Source: Corella eumyota (Eukaryota > Chordata > Ascidiacea > Phlebobranchia > Corellidae). Taken from it: a stretch of DNA of 64,000 bases. Location: NCBI GenBank assembly GCA_963082875.1, contig OY720103.1, positions 7,068,001 through 7,132,000 on the forward strand. Reading direction: 5' to 3'. The notes below the pieces were generated by a model. That model was not told where the DNA came from, searched no databases, and saw nothing but the letters and a program-made list of their open reading frames with translations. Made by a program: the position numbers and the translations under genes. Below, in pieces: positions 20,755-33,458 of the stretch. Each line of letters starts with the position of its first letter. Position 1 is the first letter of the stretch.

Positions 20755-21222
20755 ATCAAAAAATGGCAAGATAACCTTTCCTATTCAAATAAAATGCTTC
20801 CATTTGTGGTGCGCAAAAATTTTTAATCAAGAAATACACATTAAAATTTTAAATAACAAATTTGTTTGACCATTAAACATAATTATTAAGCATAGAAAAC
20901 TAATTTCATTTTTGTTTAATAAAAGCACCAAAATAATAAATTGTATAACAACTATTTATCCGATACCTAACGTCGTCAAGTAAAATTTTATCTTGCTTTT
21001 TCTTATAAGTTTTTATCAAAATGCTGAAAATTTTATTTTAAATTTAACCACAACATAATCAAGATAAGCACAACTTTTTTGACATACATTTAAAAAAATT
21101 CACAGTTTTCCAGTATCAATAAATTTATTATTCAATTTGTTTTTACTTAATAATTTTGAAAGTTAATTTTCAGCGGTTTTGGTTATTTAAATAAAAAAAG
21201 ATTATAAACCCAATAAAATTTT

Positions 21223-21389
21223 ATCACATAAACTATGTAATTTTTAAAAATGGGAATAAATCAATTCAAAAATAACAAAGGTTTGTGTGGTAATCCAATC
21301 CGGAACCTTTCGTACCCGAGGTAAGTTTAATATACTTACCCTTATTATAGACCAACAAGTTTTTGTCGGTCGAGATTTTTTAGGTCCGT
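21223..21389 (-). ncRNA. Candidate SL RNA gene, unit 22
   Basis: Consensus. Confidence 0.5.
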
Positions 21390-21612
21390 TGAATCGACAC
21401 TTATAAATCTAAATCATAAAAGCCTTGGTTTTTTCTATGATATTTTTTTATTTAATTTATTAAAAAATGGTTTTATTTAAACGTGTTAGAGCTCGCTGCG
21501 ATTACTCGACGAAAAACCAAAGCATGTGGTATTGGTGCGCTTCGAAACTTAAATCTAACAGTCAAAACCTGTCACATAAACCTCCTACATAACAGCTTTT
21601 GATTTAGAATAA

Positions 21613-21758
21613 AAGACTTCACTGGGAAATCTTCAGAAATTGCCTCGGCCAACGGTTTTTCACGTCGTCAGGGCGGGGTATTGGGAATAGTTTTCAACTA
21701 GCAATAATCGCACCTCGGATAAACCTCATCGGTTACGATATCGCCTCTGCGCAAAGCT
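21613..21758 (-). ncRNA. U4: U4 snRNA gene, unit 22
   Basis: Unit 22 spans 21108..22113. Consensus U4. Confidence 0.95.
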
Positions 21759-22228
21759 ATCAAAAAAATGGCAAGATAACCTTTCCTATTCAAATAAAAT
21801 GCTTCCATTTGTGGTGCGCAAAAATTTTTAATCAAGGAATACACATTAAAATTTTAATTAACAAAGTTGTTTGACCATTAAACATAATTATTAAGCATAG
21901 AAAACTAATTTCATTTTTGTTTAATAAAAGCACCAAAATAATAAATTGTATAACAACTATTTATCCGATACCTAACGTCGTCAAGTAAAATTTTATCTTG
22001 CTTTTTCTTATAAGTTTTTATCAAAATGCTGAAAATTTTTTTTTTAAATTTAACCACAACATAATCAAGATAAGCACAACTTTTTTGACATACATTTAAA
22101 AAAATTCACAGTTTTCCAGTATCAATAAATTTATTATTCAATTTGTTTTTACTTAATAATTTTGAAAGTTAATTTTCAGCGGTTTTGGTTATTTAAATAA
22201 AAAAAGATTATAAACCCAATAAAATTTT

Positions 22229-22395
22229 ATCACATAAACTATGTAATTTTTAAAAATGGGAATAAATCAATTCAAAAATAACAAAGGTTTGTGTGGTAAT
22301 CCAATCCGGAACCTTTCGTACCCGAGGTAAGTTTAATATACTTACCCTTATTATAGACCAACAAGTTTTTGTCGGTCGAGATTTTTTAAGTCCGT
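22229..22395 (-). ncRNA. Candidate SL RNA gene, unit 23
   Basis: AAGTCC variant in the proposed exon. Confidence 0.5.
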
Positions 22396-22618
22396 TGAAT
22401 CGACACTTATAAATCTAAATCATAAAAGCCTTGGTTTTTTCTATGATATTTTTTTATTTAATTTATTAAAAAATGGTTTTATTTAAACGTGTTAGAGCTC
22501 GCTGCGATTACTCGACGAAAAACCAAAGCATGTGGAATTGGTGCGCTTCGAAACTTAAATCTAACAGTCAAAACCTGTCACATAAACCTCCTACATAACA
22601 GCTTTTGATTTAGAATAA

Positions 22619-22764
22619 AAGACTTCACTGGGAAATCTTCAGAAATTGCCTCGGCCAACGGTTTTTCACGTCGTCAGGGCGGGGTATTGGGAATAGTTTT
22701 CAACTAGCAATAATCGCACCTCGGATAAACCTCATCGGTTACGATATCGCCTCTGCGCAAAGCT
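22619..22764 (-). ncRNA. U4: U4 snRNA gene, unit 23
   Basis: Unit 23 spans 22114..23119. Consensus U4. Confidence 0.95.
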
Positions 22765-23234
22765 ATCAAAAAAATGGCAAGATAACCTTTCCTATTCAAA
22801 TAAAATGCTTCCATTTGTGGTGCGCAAAAATTTTTAATCAAGGAATACACATTAAAATTTTAATTAACAAATTTGTTTGACCATTAAACATAATTATTAA
22901 GCATAGAAAACTAATTTCATTTTTGTTTAATAAAAGCACCAAAATAATAAATTGTATAACAACTATTTATCCGATACCTAACGTCGTCAAGTAAAATTTT
23001 ATCTTGCTTTTTCTTATAAGTTTTTATCAAAATGCTGAAAATTTTTTTTTTAAACTTAACCACAACATAATCAAGATAAGCACAACTTTTTTGACATACA
23101 TTTAAAAAAATTCACAGTTTTCCAGTATCAATAAATTTATTATTCAATTTGTTTTTATTTAATAATTTTGAAAGTTAATTTTCAGCGGTTTTGGTTATTT
23201 AAATAAAAAAAGATTATAAACCCAATAAAATTTT

Positions 23235-23401
23235 ATCACATAAACTATGTAATTTATAAAAATGGGAATAAATCAATTCAAAATTAACAAAGGTTTGTGT
23301 GGTAATTCAATCCGGAACCTTTCGTACCCGAGGTAAGTTTAATATACTTACCCTTATTATAGACCAACAAGTTTTTGTCGGTCGAGATTTTTCAGGTCCG
23401 T
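23235..23401 (-). ncRNA. Candidate SL RNA gene, unit 24 (canonical Sm site)
   Basis: The Sm-like site becomes AAUUUUGA, a full consensus match. Also carries ATTTATAAAA, AATTCAATCC and one exon change (TTTTTCAGG on the plus strand). Confidence 0.5.
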
Positions 23402-23624
23402 TGAATCGACACTTATAAATCTAAATCATAAAAGCCTTGGTTTTTTCTATGATATTTTTTTATTTAATTTATTAAAAAATGGTTTTATTTAAACGTGTTA
23501 GAGCTCGCTGCGATTACTCGACGAAAAACCAAAGCATGTGGTATTGGTGCGATTCGAAACTTAAATCTATCAGTCAAAACCTGTCACATAAACCTCCTAC
23601 ATAACAGCTTTTGATTTAGAATAA

Positions 23625-23770
23625 AAGACTTCACTGGGAAATCTTCAGAAATTGCTTCGGCCAACGGTTTTTCACGTCGTCAGGGCGGGGTATTTAGAAT
23701 AGTTTTCAACTAGCAATAATCGCACCTCGGATAAACCTCATCGGTTACGATATCGCCTCTGCGCAAAGCT
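23625..23770 (-). ncRNA. U4: U4 snRNA gene, unit 24
   Basis: Unit 24 spans 23120..24123. G115A at the central-stem foot, and C75T with C76A in the CCCAAUACC box. Confidence 0.91.
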
Positions 23771-24238
23771 TTCAAAAAATGGCAAGATAACCTTTCCTAT
23801 TCAAATAAAATGCTTCCATTTGTGGTGCGCAAAAATTTTTAATCAAGGAATACACATTAAAATTTTAATTAACAAATTTGTTTGACCATTAAACATAATT
23901 ATTAAGCATAGAAAACTAATTTCATTTTGTTTAATAAAAGCACCAAAATAATAAATTGTATAACAACTATTTATCCGATACCTAACGTCGTCAAGTAAAA
24001 TTTTATCTTGCTTTTTCTTATAAGTTTTTATCAAAATGCTGAAAATTTTTTTTTTTAATTTAACCACAACATAATCAAGATAAGCACAACTTTTTTGACA
24101 TACATTTAAAAAAATTCACAGTTTTCCAGTATCAATAAATTTATTATTCAATTTTTTTTTACTTAATAATTTTGAAAGTTAATTTTCAGTGGTTTTGGTT
24201 ATTTAAATAAAAAAAGATTATAAACCCAATAAAATTTT

Positions 24239-24405
24239 ATCACATAAACTATGTAATTTTTAAAAATGGGAATAAATCACTTCAAAAATAACAAAGGTTT
24301 TTGTGGTAATCCAATCCAGAACCTTTCAGACCCGAGGTAAGTTTAATATACTTACCCTTATTATAGACCAACAAGTTTTTGTCAGTCGAGATTTTTTAAT
24401 TCCGT
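24239..24405 (-). ncRNA. Candidate SL RNA gene, unit 25 (divergent)
   Basis: Changes at several sites in exon and intron parts. The exon hairpin keeps all nine pairs through a second G-U. The splice donor, its hairpin, the Sm-like site and the distal hairpin are unchanged. The exon start reads ACGGAATTAAAA. Same in units 28, 34, 36 and 62. Confidence 0.5.
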
Positions 24406-24630
24406 TAAATCGACACTTATAAATCTAAATCGTAAAGGCCTTGGTTTTTTCTATGATATTTTTTATTTAATTTATTAAAAAATGATTTTATTTGAACGTG
24501 TTAGAGAGCTCGCCGCAATTACTCGACAAAAAACCAAAGCATGTGGTATTGGTGCGTTTTGAACCTTAAATCTATTAATCAAAACCTGTTACATAAACCT
24601 CTAATATAAAAGGTTTTGATTAAAGAATAA

Positions 24631-24776
24631 ATAACTTTACAAGGAAATCTTCAGAAATTGCCTCGGCCAACGGTTTTTCACGTCGTCAGGGCGGGGCATT
24701 GGGAATAGTTTTCAACTAGCAATAATCGCACCTCGGATAAACCTGATCGGTTACAATATCGCCTTTGCGCAAAGCT
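24631..24776 (-). ncRNA. U4: U4 snRNA gene, unit 25 (divergent, probably impaired)
   Basis: Unit 25 spans 24124..25131. G32C removes the other kink-turn guanine. G12A, C22T and A80G are further changes. The 3' hairpin is rewritten (plus strand AACTTTACAAGG for GACTTCACTGGG) and only weakly pairs. The Sm site is intact. The same haplotype occurs in units 28, 34, 36 and 62. It may be a non-functional U4 or a distinct variant. Confidence 0.85.
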
Positions 24777-25246
24777 ATCAAAAAAATGGCAAGATAACCT
24801 TTCCTATTCAAATAAAATGCTTCCATATGTGGTGCGCAAAAATTTTTAATCAAGGAATACACATTAAAATTTTAATTAACAAATTTGTTTGACCATTAAA
24901 CATAATTATTAAGCATAGAAAACTAATTTCATTTTTGTTTAATAAAAGCACCAAAATAATAAATTGTATAACAACTATTTATCCGATACCTAACGTCGTC
25001 AAGTAAAATTTTATCTTGCTTTTTTTTATAAGTTTTTATCAAAATGCTGAAAATTTTTTTTTTAAATTTAACCACAACATAATCAAGATAAGCACAACTT
25101 TTTTGACATACATTTAAAAAAATTCACAGTTTTCCAGTATCAATAAATTTATTATTCAATTTGTTTTTACTTAATAATTTTGAAAGTTAATTTTCAGTGG
25201 TTTTGGTTATTTAAATAAAAAAAGATTATAAACCCAATAAAATTTT

Positions 25247-25413
25247 ATCACATAAACTATGTAATTTTTAAAAATGGGAATAAATCAATTCAAAAATAAC
25301 AAAGGTTTGTGTGGTAATCCAATCCGGAACCTTTCGTACCCGAGGTAAGTTTAATATACTTACCCTTATTATAGACCAACAAGTTTTTGTCGGTCGAGAT
25401 TTTTTAGGTCCGT
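25247..25413 (-). ncRNA. Candidate SL RNA gene, unit 26
   Basis: Consensus. Confidence 0.5.
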
Positions 25414-25636
25414 TGAATCGACACTTATAAATCTAAATCATAAAAGCCTTGGTTTTTTCTATGATATTTTTTTATTTAATTTATTAAAAAATGGTTTTAT
25501 TTAAACGTGTTAGAGCTCGCTGCGATTACTCGACGAAAAACCAAAGCATGTGGTATTGGTGCGCTTCGAAACTTAAATCTAACAGTCAAAACCTGTCACA
25601 TAAACCTCCTACATAACAGCTTTTGATTTAGAATAA

Positions 25637-25782
25637 AAGACTTCACTGGGAAATCTTCAGAAATTGCCTCGGCCAACGGTTTTTCACGTCGTCAGGGCGG
25701 GGTATTGGGAATAGTTTTCAACTAGCAATAATCGCACCTCGGATAAACCTCATCGGTTACGATATCGCCTCTGCGCAAAGCT
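25637..25782 (-). ncRNA. U4: U4 snRNA gene, unit 26
   Basis: Unit 26 spans 25132..26137. Consensus U4. The left edge of the unit shares CAGTGG with divergent unit 25. Confidence 0.95.
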
Positions 25783-26252
25783 ATCAAAAAAATGGCAAGA
25801 TAACCTTTCCTATTCAAATAAAATGCTTCCATTTGTGGTGCGCAAAAATTTTTAATCAAGGAATACACATTAAAATTTTAATTAACAAAGTTGTTTGACC
25901 ATTAAACATAATTATTAAGCATAGAAAACTAATTTCTTTTTTGTTTAATAAAAGCACCAAAATAATAAATTGTATAACAACTATTTATCCGATACCTAAC
26001 GTCGTCAAGTAAAATTTTATCTTGCTTTTTCTTATAAGTTTTTATCAAAATGCTGAAAATTTTTTTTTTAAATTTAACCACAACATAATCAAGATAAGCA
26101 CAACTTTTTTGACATACATTTAAAAAAATTCACAATTTTCCAGTATCAATAAATTTATTATTCAATTTGTTTTTACTTAATAATTTTGAAAGTTAATTTT
26201 CAGCGGTTTTGGTTATTTAAATAAAAAAAGATTATAAACCCAATAAAATTTT

Positions 26253-26419
26253 ATCACATAAACTATGTAATTTTTAAAAATGGGAATAAATCAATTCAAA
26301 AATAACAAAGGTTTGTGTGGTAATCCAATCCGGAACCTTTCGTACCCGAGGTAAGTTTAATATACTTACCCTTATTATAGACCAACAAGTTTTTGTCGGT
26401 CGAGATTTTTTAGGTCCGT
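26253..26419 (-). ncRNA. Candidate SL RNA gene, unit 27
   Basis: Consensus. Confidence 0.5.
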
Positions 26420-26642
26420 TGAATCGACACTTATAAATCTAAATCATAAAAGCCTTGGTTTTTTCTATGATATTTTTTTATTTAATTTATTAAAAAATGG
26501 TTTTATTTAAACGTGTTAGAGCTCGCTGCGATTACTCGACGAAAAACCAAAGCATGTGGTATTGGTGCGCTTCGAAACTTAAATCTAACAGTCAAAACCT
26601 GTCACATAAACCTCCTACATAACAGCTTTTGATTTAGAATAA

Positions 26643-26788
26643 AAGACTTCACTGGGAAATCTTCAGAAATTGCCTCGGCCAACGGTTTTTCACGTCGTCA
26701 GGGCGGGGTATCGGGAATAGTTTTCAACTAGCAATAATCGCACCTCGGATAAACCTCATCGGTTACGATATCGCCTCTGCGCAAAGCT
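26643..26788 (-). ncRNA. U4: U4 snRNA gene, unit 27 (chimeric unit)
   Basis: Unit 27 spans 26138..27142. A77G and GCTACC as in units 8 and 38, but the spacer to its right is of class D type. Confidence 0.93.
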
Positions 26789-27257
26789 ACCAAAAAAATG
26801 GCAAGATAACCTTTCCTATTCAAATAAAATGCTTCCATTTGTGGTGCGCAAAAATTTTTAATCAAGAAATACACATTAAAATTTTAAATAACAAATTTGT
26901 TTGACCATTAAACATAATTATTAAGCATAGAAAACTAATTTCATTTTTGTTTAATAAAAGCACCAAAATAATAAATTGTATAACAACTATTTATCCGATA
27001 CCTAACGTCGTCAAGTAAAATTTTATCTTGCTTTTTCTTATAAGTTTTTATCAAAATGCTGAAAATTTTATTTTAAATTTAACCACAACATAATCAAGAT
27101 AAGCACAACTTTTTTGACATACATTTAAAAAAATTCACAGTTTTCCAGTATCAATAAATTTATTATTCAATTTTTTTTTACTTAATAATTTTGAAAGTTA
27201 ATTTTCAGTGGTTTTGGTTATTTAAATAAAAAAAGATTATAAACCCAATAAAATTTT

Positions 27258-27424
27258 ATCACATAAACTATGTAATTTTTAAAAATGGGAATAAATCACT
27301 TCAAAAATAACAAAGGTTTTTGTGGTAATCCAATCCAGAACCTTTCAGACCCGAGGTAAGTTTAATATACTTACCCTTATTATAGACCAACAAGTTTTTG
27401 TCAGTCGAGATTTTTTAATTCCGT
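27258..27424 (-). ncRNA. Candidate SL RNA gene, unit 28 (divergent)
   Basis: Same haplotype as unit 25. Confidence 0.5.
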
Positions 27425-27649
27425 TAAATCGACACTTATAAATCTAAATCGTAAAGGCCTTGGTTTTTTCTATGATATTTTTTATTTAATTTATTAAAAA
27501 ATGATTTTATTTGAACGTGTTAGAGAGCTCGCCGCAATTACTCGACAAAAAACCAAAGCATGTGGTATTGGTGCGTTTCGAACCTTAAATCTATTAATCA
27601 AAACCTGTTACATAAACCTCTAATATAAAAGGTTTTGATTAAAGAATAA

Positions 27650-27795
27650 ATAACTTTACAAGGAAATCTTCAGAAATTGCCTCGGCCAACGGTTTTTCAC
27701 GTCGTCAGGGCGGGGCATTGGGAATAGTTTTCAACTAGCAATAATCGCACCTCGGATAAACCTGATCGGTTACAATATCGCCTTTGCGCAAAGCT
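27650..27795 (-). ncRNA. U4: U4 snRNA gene, unit 28 (divergent, probably impaired)
   Basis: Unit 28 spans 27143..28150. Same U4 haplotype as unit 25, including G32C in the kink-turn. Confidence 0.85.
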
Positions 27796-28265
27796 ATCAA
27801 AAAAATGGCAAGATAACCTTTCCTATTCAAATAAAATGCTTCCATATGTGGTGCGCAAAAATTTTTAATCAAGGAATACACATTAAAATTTTAATTAACA
27901 AATTTGTTTGACCATTAAACATAATTATTAAGCATAGAAAACTAATTTCATTTTTGTTTAATAAAAGCACCAAAATAATAAATTGTATAACAACTATTTA
28001 TCCGATACCTAACGTCGTCAAGTAAAATTTTATCTTGCTTTTTTTTATAAGTTTTTATCAAAATGCTGAAAATTTTTTTTTTAAATTTAACCACAACATA
28101 ATCAAGATAAGCACAACTTTTTTGACATACATTTAAAAAAATTCACAGTTTTCCAGTATCAATAAATTTATTATTCAATTTGTTTTTACTTAATAATTTT
28201 GAAAGTTAATTTTCAGTGGTTTTGGTTATTTAAATAAAAAAAGATTATAAACCCAATAAAATTTT

Positions 28266-28432
28266 ATCACATAAACTATGTAATTTTTAAAAATGGGAAT
28301 AAATCAATTCAAAAATAACAAAGGTTTGTGTGGTAATCCAATCCGGAACCTTTCGTACCCGAGGTAAGTTTAATATACTTACCCTTATTATAGACCAACA
28401 AGTTTTTGTCGGTCGAGATTTTTTAGGTCCGT
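28266..28432 (-). ncRNA. Candidate SL RNA gene, unit 29
   Basis: Consensus. Confidence 0.5.
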
Positions 28433-28655
28433 TGAATCGACACTTATAAATCTAAATCATAAAAGCCTTGGTTTTTTCTATGATATTTTTTTATTTAATT
28501 TATTAAAAAATGGTTTTATTTAAACGTGTTAGAGCTCGCTGCGATTACTCGACGAAAAACCAAAGCATGTGGTATTGGTGCGCTTCGAAACTTAAATCTA
28601 ACAGTCAAAACCTGTCACATAAACCTCCTACATAACAGCTTTTGATTTAGAATAA

Positions 28656-28801
28656 AAGACTTCACTGGGAAATTTTCACAAATTGGCTCGGCCAACGGTT
28701 TTTCACGTCGTCAGGGCGGGGTATTGGGAATAGTTTTCAACTAGCAATAATCGCACCTCGGATAAACCTCATCGGTTACGATATCGTCTCTGCGCAAAGC
28801 T
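28656..28801 (-). ncRNA. U4: U4 snRNA gene, unit 29 (class C)
   Basis: Unit 29 spans 28151..29156. C123G, G116C, G15A and G128A, identical in these to unit 13. Confidence 0.92.
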
Positions 28802-29271
28802 ATCAAAAAAATGGCAAGATAACCTTTCCTATTCAAATAAAATGCTTCCATTTGTGGTGCGCAAAAATTTTTAATCAAGGAATACACATTAAAATTTTAA
28901 TTAACAAAGTTGTTTGACCATTAAACATAATTATTAAGCATAGAAAACTAATTTCATTTTTGTTTAATAAAAGCACCAAAATAATAAATTGTATAACAAC
29001 TATTTATCCGATACCTAACGTCGTCAAGTAAAATTTTATCTTGCTTTTTCTTATAAGTTTTTATCAAAATGCTGAAAATTTTTTTTTTAAATTTAACCAC
29101 AACATAATCAAGATAAGCACAACTTTTTTGACATACATTTAAAAAAATTCACAGTTTTCCAGTATCAATAAATTTATTATTCAATTTGTTTCTACTTAAT
29201 AATTTTGAAAGTTAATTTTCAGCGGTTTTGGTTATTTAAATAAAAAAAGATTATAAACCCAATAAAATTTT

Positions 29272-29438
29272 ATCACATAAACTATGTAATTTTTAAAAAT
29301 GGGAATAAATCAATTCAAAAATAACAAAGGTTTGTGTGGTAATCCAATCCGGAACCTTTCGTACCCGAGGTAAGTTTAATATACTTACCCTTATTATAGA
29401 CCAACAAGTTTTTGTCGGTCGAGATTTTTTAGGTCCGT
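29272..29438 (-). ncRNA. Candidate SL RNA gene, unit 30
   Basis: Consensus. Confidence 0.5.
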
Positions 29439-29661
29439 TGAATCGACACTTATAAATCTAAATCATAAAAGCCTTGGTTTTTTCTATGATATTTTTTTAT
29501 TTAATTTATTAAAAAATGGTTTTATTTAAACGTGTTAGAGCTCGCTGCGATTACTCGACGAAAAACCAAAGCATGTGGTATTGGTGCGCTGCGAAACTTA
29601 AATCTAACAGTCAAAACCTGTCACATAAACCTCCTACATAACAGCTTTTGATTTAGAATAA

Positions 29662-29807
29662 AAGACTTCACTGGGAAATCTTCAGAAATTGCCTCGGCCA
29701 ACGGTTTTTCACGTCGTCAGGGCGGGGTATTGGGAATATTTTTCAACTAGCAATAATCGCACCTGGGATAAACCTCATCGGTTACGATATCGCCTCTGCG
29801 CAAAGCT
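29662..29807 (-). ncRNA. U4: U4 snRNA gene, unit 30 (class D, kink-turn altered)
   Basis: Unit 30 spans 29157..30160. G43C and C69A, as in unit 14. Confidence 0.9.
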
Positions 29808-30275
29808 ATCAAAAAATGGCAAGATAACCTTTCCTATTCAAATAAAATGCTTCCATTTGTGGTGCGCAAAAATTTTTAATCAAGAAATACACATTAAAAT
29901 TTTAAATAACAAATTTGTTTGACCATTAAACATAATTATTAAGCATAGAAAACTAATTTCATTTTTGTTTAATAAAAGCACCAAAATAATAAATTGTATA
30001 ACAACTATTTATCCGATACCTAACGTCGTCAAGTAAAATTTTATCTTGCTTTTTCTTATAAGTTTTTATCAAAATGCTGAAAATTTTATTTTAAATTTAA
30101 CCACAACATAATCAAGATAAGCACAACTTTTTTGACATACATTTAAAAAAATTCACAGTTTTCCAGTATCAATAAATTTATTATTCAATTTGTTTTTACT
30201 TAATAATTTTGAAAGTTAATTTTCAGCGGTTTTGGTTATTTAAATAAAAAAAGATTATAAACCCAATAAAATTTT

Positions 30276-30442
30276 ATCACATAAACTATGTAATTTTTAA
30301 AAATGGGAATAAATCAATTCAAAAATAACAAAGGTTTGTGTGGTAATCCAATCCGGAACCTTTCGTACCCGAGGTAAGTTTAATATACTTACCCTTATTA
30401 TAGACCAACAAGTTTTTGTCGGTCGAGATTTTTTAGGTCCGT
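30276..30442 (-). ncRNA. Candidate SL RNA gene, unit 31
   Basis: Consensus. Confidence 0.5.
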
Positions 30443-30665
30443 TGAATCGACACTTATAAATCTAAATCATAAAAGCCTTGGTTTTTTCTATGATATTTTT
30501 TTATTTAATTTATTAAAAAATGGTTTTATTTAAACGTGTTAGAGCTCGCTGCGATTACTCGACGAAAAACCAAAGCATGTGGTATTGGTGCGCTTCGAAA
30601 CTTAAATCTAACAGTCAAAACCTGTCACATAAACCTCCTACATAACAGCTTTTGATTTAGAATAA

Positions 30666-30811
30666 AAGACTTCACTGGGAAATCTTCAGAAATTGCCTCG
30701 GCCAACGGTTTTTCACGTCGTCAGGGCGGGGTATTGGGAATAGTTTTCAACTAGCAATAATCGCACCTCGGATAAACCTCATCGGTTACGATATCGCCTC
30801 TGCGCAAAGCT
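30666..30811 (-). ncRNA. U4: U4 snRNA gene, unit 31
   Basis: Unit 31 spans 30161..31166. Consensus U4. Confidence 0.95.
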
Positions 30812-31281
30812 ATCAAAAAAATGGCAAGATAACCTTTCCTATTCAAATAAAATGCTTCCATTTGTGGTGCGCAAAAATTTTTAATCAAGGAATACACATT
30901 AAAATTTTAATTAACAAAGTTGTTTGACCATTAAACATAATTATTAAGCATAGAAAACTAATTTCATTTTTGTTTAATAAAAGCACCAAAATAATAAATT
31001 GTATAACAACTTTTTATCCGATACCTAACGTCGTCAAGTAAAATTTTATCTTGCTTTTTCTTATAAGTTTTTATCAAAATGCTGAAAATTTTTTTTTTAA
31101 ATTTAACCACAACATAATCAAGATAAGCACAACTTTTTTGACATACATTTAAAAAAATTCACAGTTTTCCAGTATCAATAAATTTATTATTCAATTTGTT
31201 TTTACTTAATAATTTTGAAAGTTAATTTTCAGCGGTTTTGGTTATTTAAATAAAAAAAGATTATAAACCCAATAAAATTTT

Positions 31282-31448
31282 ATCACATAAACTATGTAAT
31301 TTTTAAAAATGGGAATAAATCAATTCAAAAATAACAAAGGTTTGTGTGGTAATCCAATCCGGAACCTTTCGTACCCGAGGTAAGTTTAATATACTTACCC
31401 TTATTATAGACCAACAAGTTTTTGTCGGTCGAGATTTTTTAGGTCCGT
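31282..31448 (-). ncRNA. Candidate SL RNA gene, unit 32
   Basis: Consensus. Confidence 0.5.
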
Positions 31449-31671
31449 TGAATCGACACTTATAAATCTAAATCATAAAAGCCTTGGTTTTTTCTATGAT
31501 ATTTTTTTATTTAATTTATTAAAAAATGGTTTTATTTAAACGTGTTAGAGCTCGCTGCGATTACTCGACGAAAAACCAAAGCATGTGGAATTGGTGCGCT
31601 TCGAAACTTAAATCTAACAGTCAAAACCTGTCACATAAACCTCCTACATAACAGCTTTTGATTTAGAATAA

Positions 31672-31817
31672 AAGACTTCACTGGGAAATCTTCAGAAATT
31701 GCCTCGGCCAACGGTTTTTCACGTCGTCAGGGCGGGGTATTGGGAATAGTTTTCAACTAGCAATAATCGCACCTCGGATAAACCTCATCGGTTACGATAT
31801 CGCCTCTGCGCAAAGCT
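31672..31817 (-). ncRNA. U4: U4 snRNA gene, unit 32
   Basis: Unit 32 spans 31167..32172. Consensus U4. Confidence 0.95.
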
Positions 31818-32287
31818 ATCAAAAAAATGGCAAGATAACCTTTCCTATTCAAATAAAATGCTTCCATTTGTGGTGCGCAAAAATTTTTAATCAAGGAATA
31901 CACATTAAAATTTTAATTAACAAATTTGTTTGACCATTAAACATAATTATTAAGCATAGAAAACTAATTTCATTTTTGTTTAATAAAAGCACCAAAATAA
32001 TAAATTGTATAACAACTATTTATCCGATACCTAACGTCGTCAAGTAAAATTTTATCTTGCTTTTTCTTATAAGTTTTTATCAAAATGCTGAAAATTTTTT
32101 TTTTAAACTTAACCACAACATAATCAAGATAAGCACAACTTTTTTGACATACATTTAAAAAAATTCACAGTTTTCCAGTATCAATAAATTTATTATTCAA
32201 TTTGTTTTTATTTAATAATTTTGAAAGTTAATTTTCAGCGGTTTTGGTTATTTAAATAAAAAAAGATTATAAACCCAATAAAATTTT

Positions 32288-32454
32288 ATCACATAAACTA
32301 TGTAATTTATAAAAATGGGAATAAATCAATTCAAAATTAACAAAGGTTTGTGTGGTAATTCAATCCGGAACCTTTCGTACCCGAGGTAAGTTTAATATAC
32401 TTACCCTTATTATAGACCAACAAGTTTTTGTCGGTCGAGATTTTTTAGGTCCGT
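32288..32454 (-). ncRNA. Candidate SL RNA gene, unit 33 (canonical Sm site)
   Basis: Sm-like site AAUUUUGA as in unit 24, with the same ATTTATAAAA and AATTCAATCC changes but a consensus exon. Confidence 0.5.
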
Positions 32455-32677
32455 TGAATCGACACTTATAAATCTAAATCATAAAAGCCTTGGTTTTTTC
32501 TATGATATTTTTTTATTTAATTTATTAAAAAATGGTTTTATTTAAACGTGTTAGAGCTCGCTGCGATTACTCGACGAAAAACCAAAGCATGTGGTATTGG
32601 TGCGATTCGAAACTTAAATCTATCAGTCAAAACCTGTCACATAAACCTCCTACATAACAGCTTTTGATTTAGAATAA

Positions 32678-32823
32678 AAGACTTCACTGGGAAATCTTCA
32701 GAAATTGCTTCGGCCAACGGTTTTTCACGTCGTCAGGGCGGGGTATTGAGAATAGTTTTCAACTAGCAATAATCGCACCTCGGATAAACCTCATCGGTTA
32801 CGATATCGCCTCTGCGCAAAGCT
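32678..32823 (-). ncRNA. U4: U4 snRNA gene, unit 33
   Basis: Unit 33 spans 32173..33176. G115A, and C75T in the CCCAAUACC box. Also in unit 35. Confidence 0.92.
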
Positions 32824-33291
32824 TTCAAAAAATGGCAAGATAACCTTTCCTATTCAAATAAAATGCTTCCATTTGTGGTGCGCAAAAATTTTTAATCAAG
32901 GAATACACATTAAAATTTTAATTAACAAATTTGTTTGACCATTAAACATAATTATTAAGCATAGAAAACTAATTTCATTTTGTTTAATAAAAGCACCAAA
33001 ATAATAAATTGTATAACAACTATTTATCCGATACCTAACGTCGTCAAGTAAAATTTTATCTTGCTTTTTCTTATAAGTTTTTATCAAAATGCTGAAAATT
33101 TTTTTTTTAAATTTAACCACAACATAATCAAGATAAGCACAACTTTTTTGACATACATTTAAAAAAATTCACAGTTTTCCAGTATCAATAAATTTATTAT
33201 TCAATTTTTTTTTACTTAATAATTTTGAAAGTTAATTTTCAGTGGTTTTGGTTATTTAAATAAAAAAAGATTATAAACCCAATAAAATTTT

Positions 33292-33458
33292 ATCACATAA
33301 ACTATGTAATTTTTAAAAATGGGAATAAATCACTTCAAAAATAACAAAGGTTTTTGTGGTAATCCAATCCAGAACCTTTCAGACCCGAGGTAAGTTTAAT
33401 ATACTTACCCTTATTATAGACCAACAAGTTTTTGTCAGTCGAGATTTTTTAATTCCGT
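33292..33458 (-). ncRNA. Candidate SL RNA gene, unit 34 (divergent)
   Basis: Same haplotype as unit 25. Confidence 0.5.

Larger units (their letters stand above)
22114..25131 (-). repeat. Three-unit block (23-25) sharing rare variants with units 32-34 (31167..34185)
   Basis: Units 23 and 32 share TGTGGAATTGG and TTTAAACTTAACC. Units 24 and 33 share ATTTATAAAA, CAAAATTAAC and U4 G115A. Units 25 and 34 are both divergent. The spacing is nine units. Confidence 0.82.
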
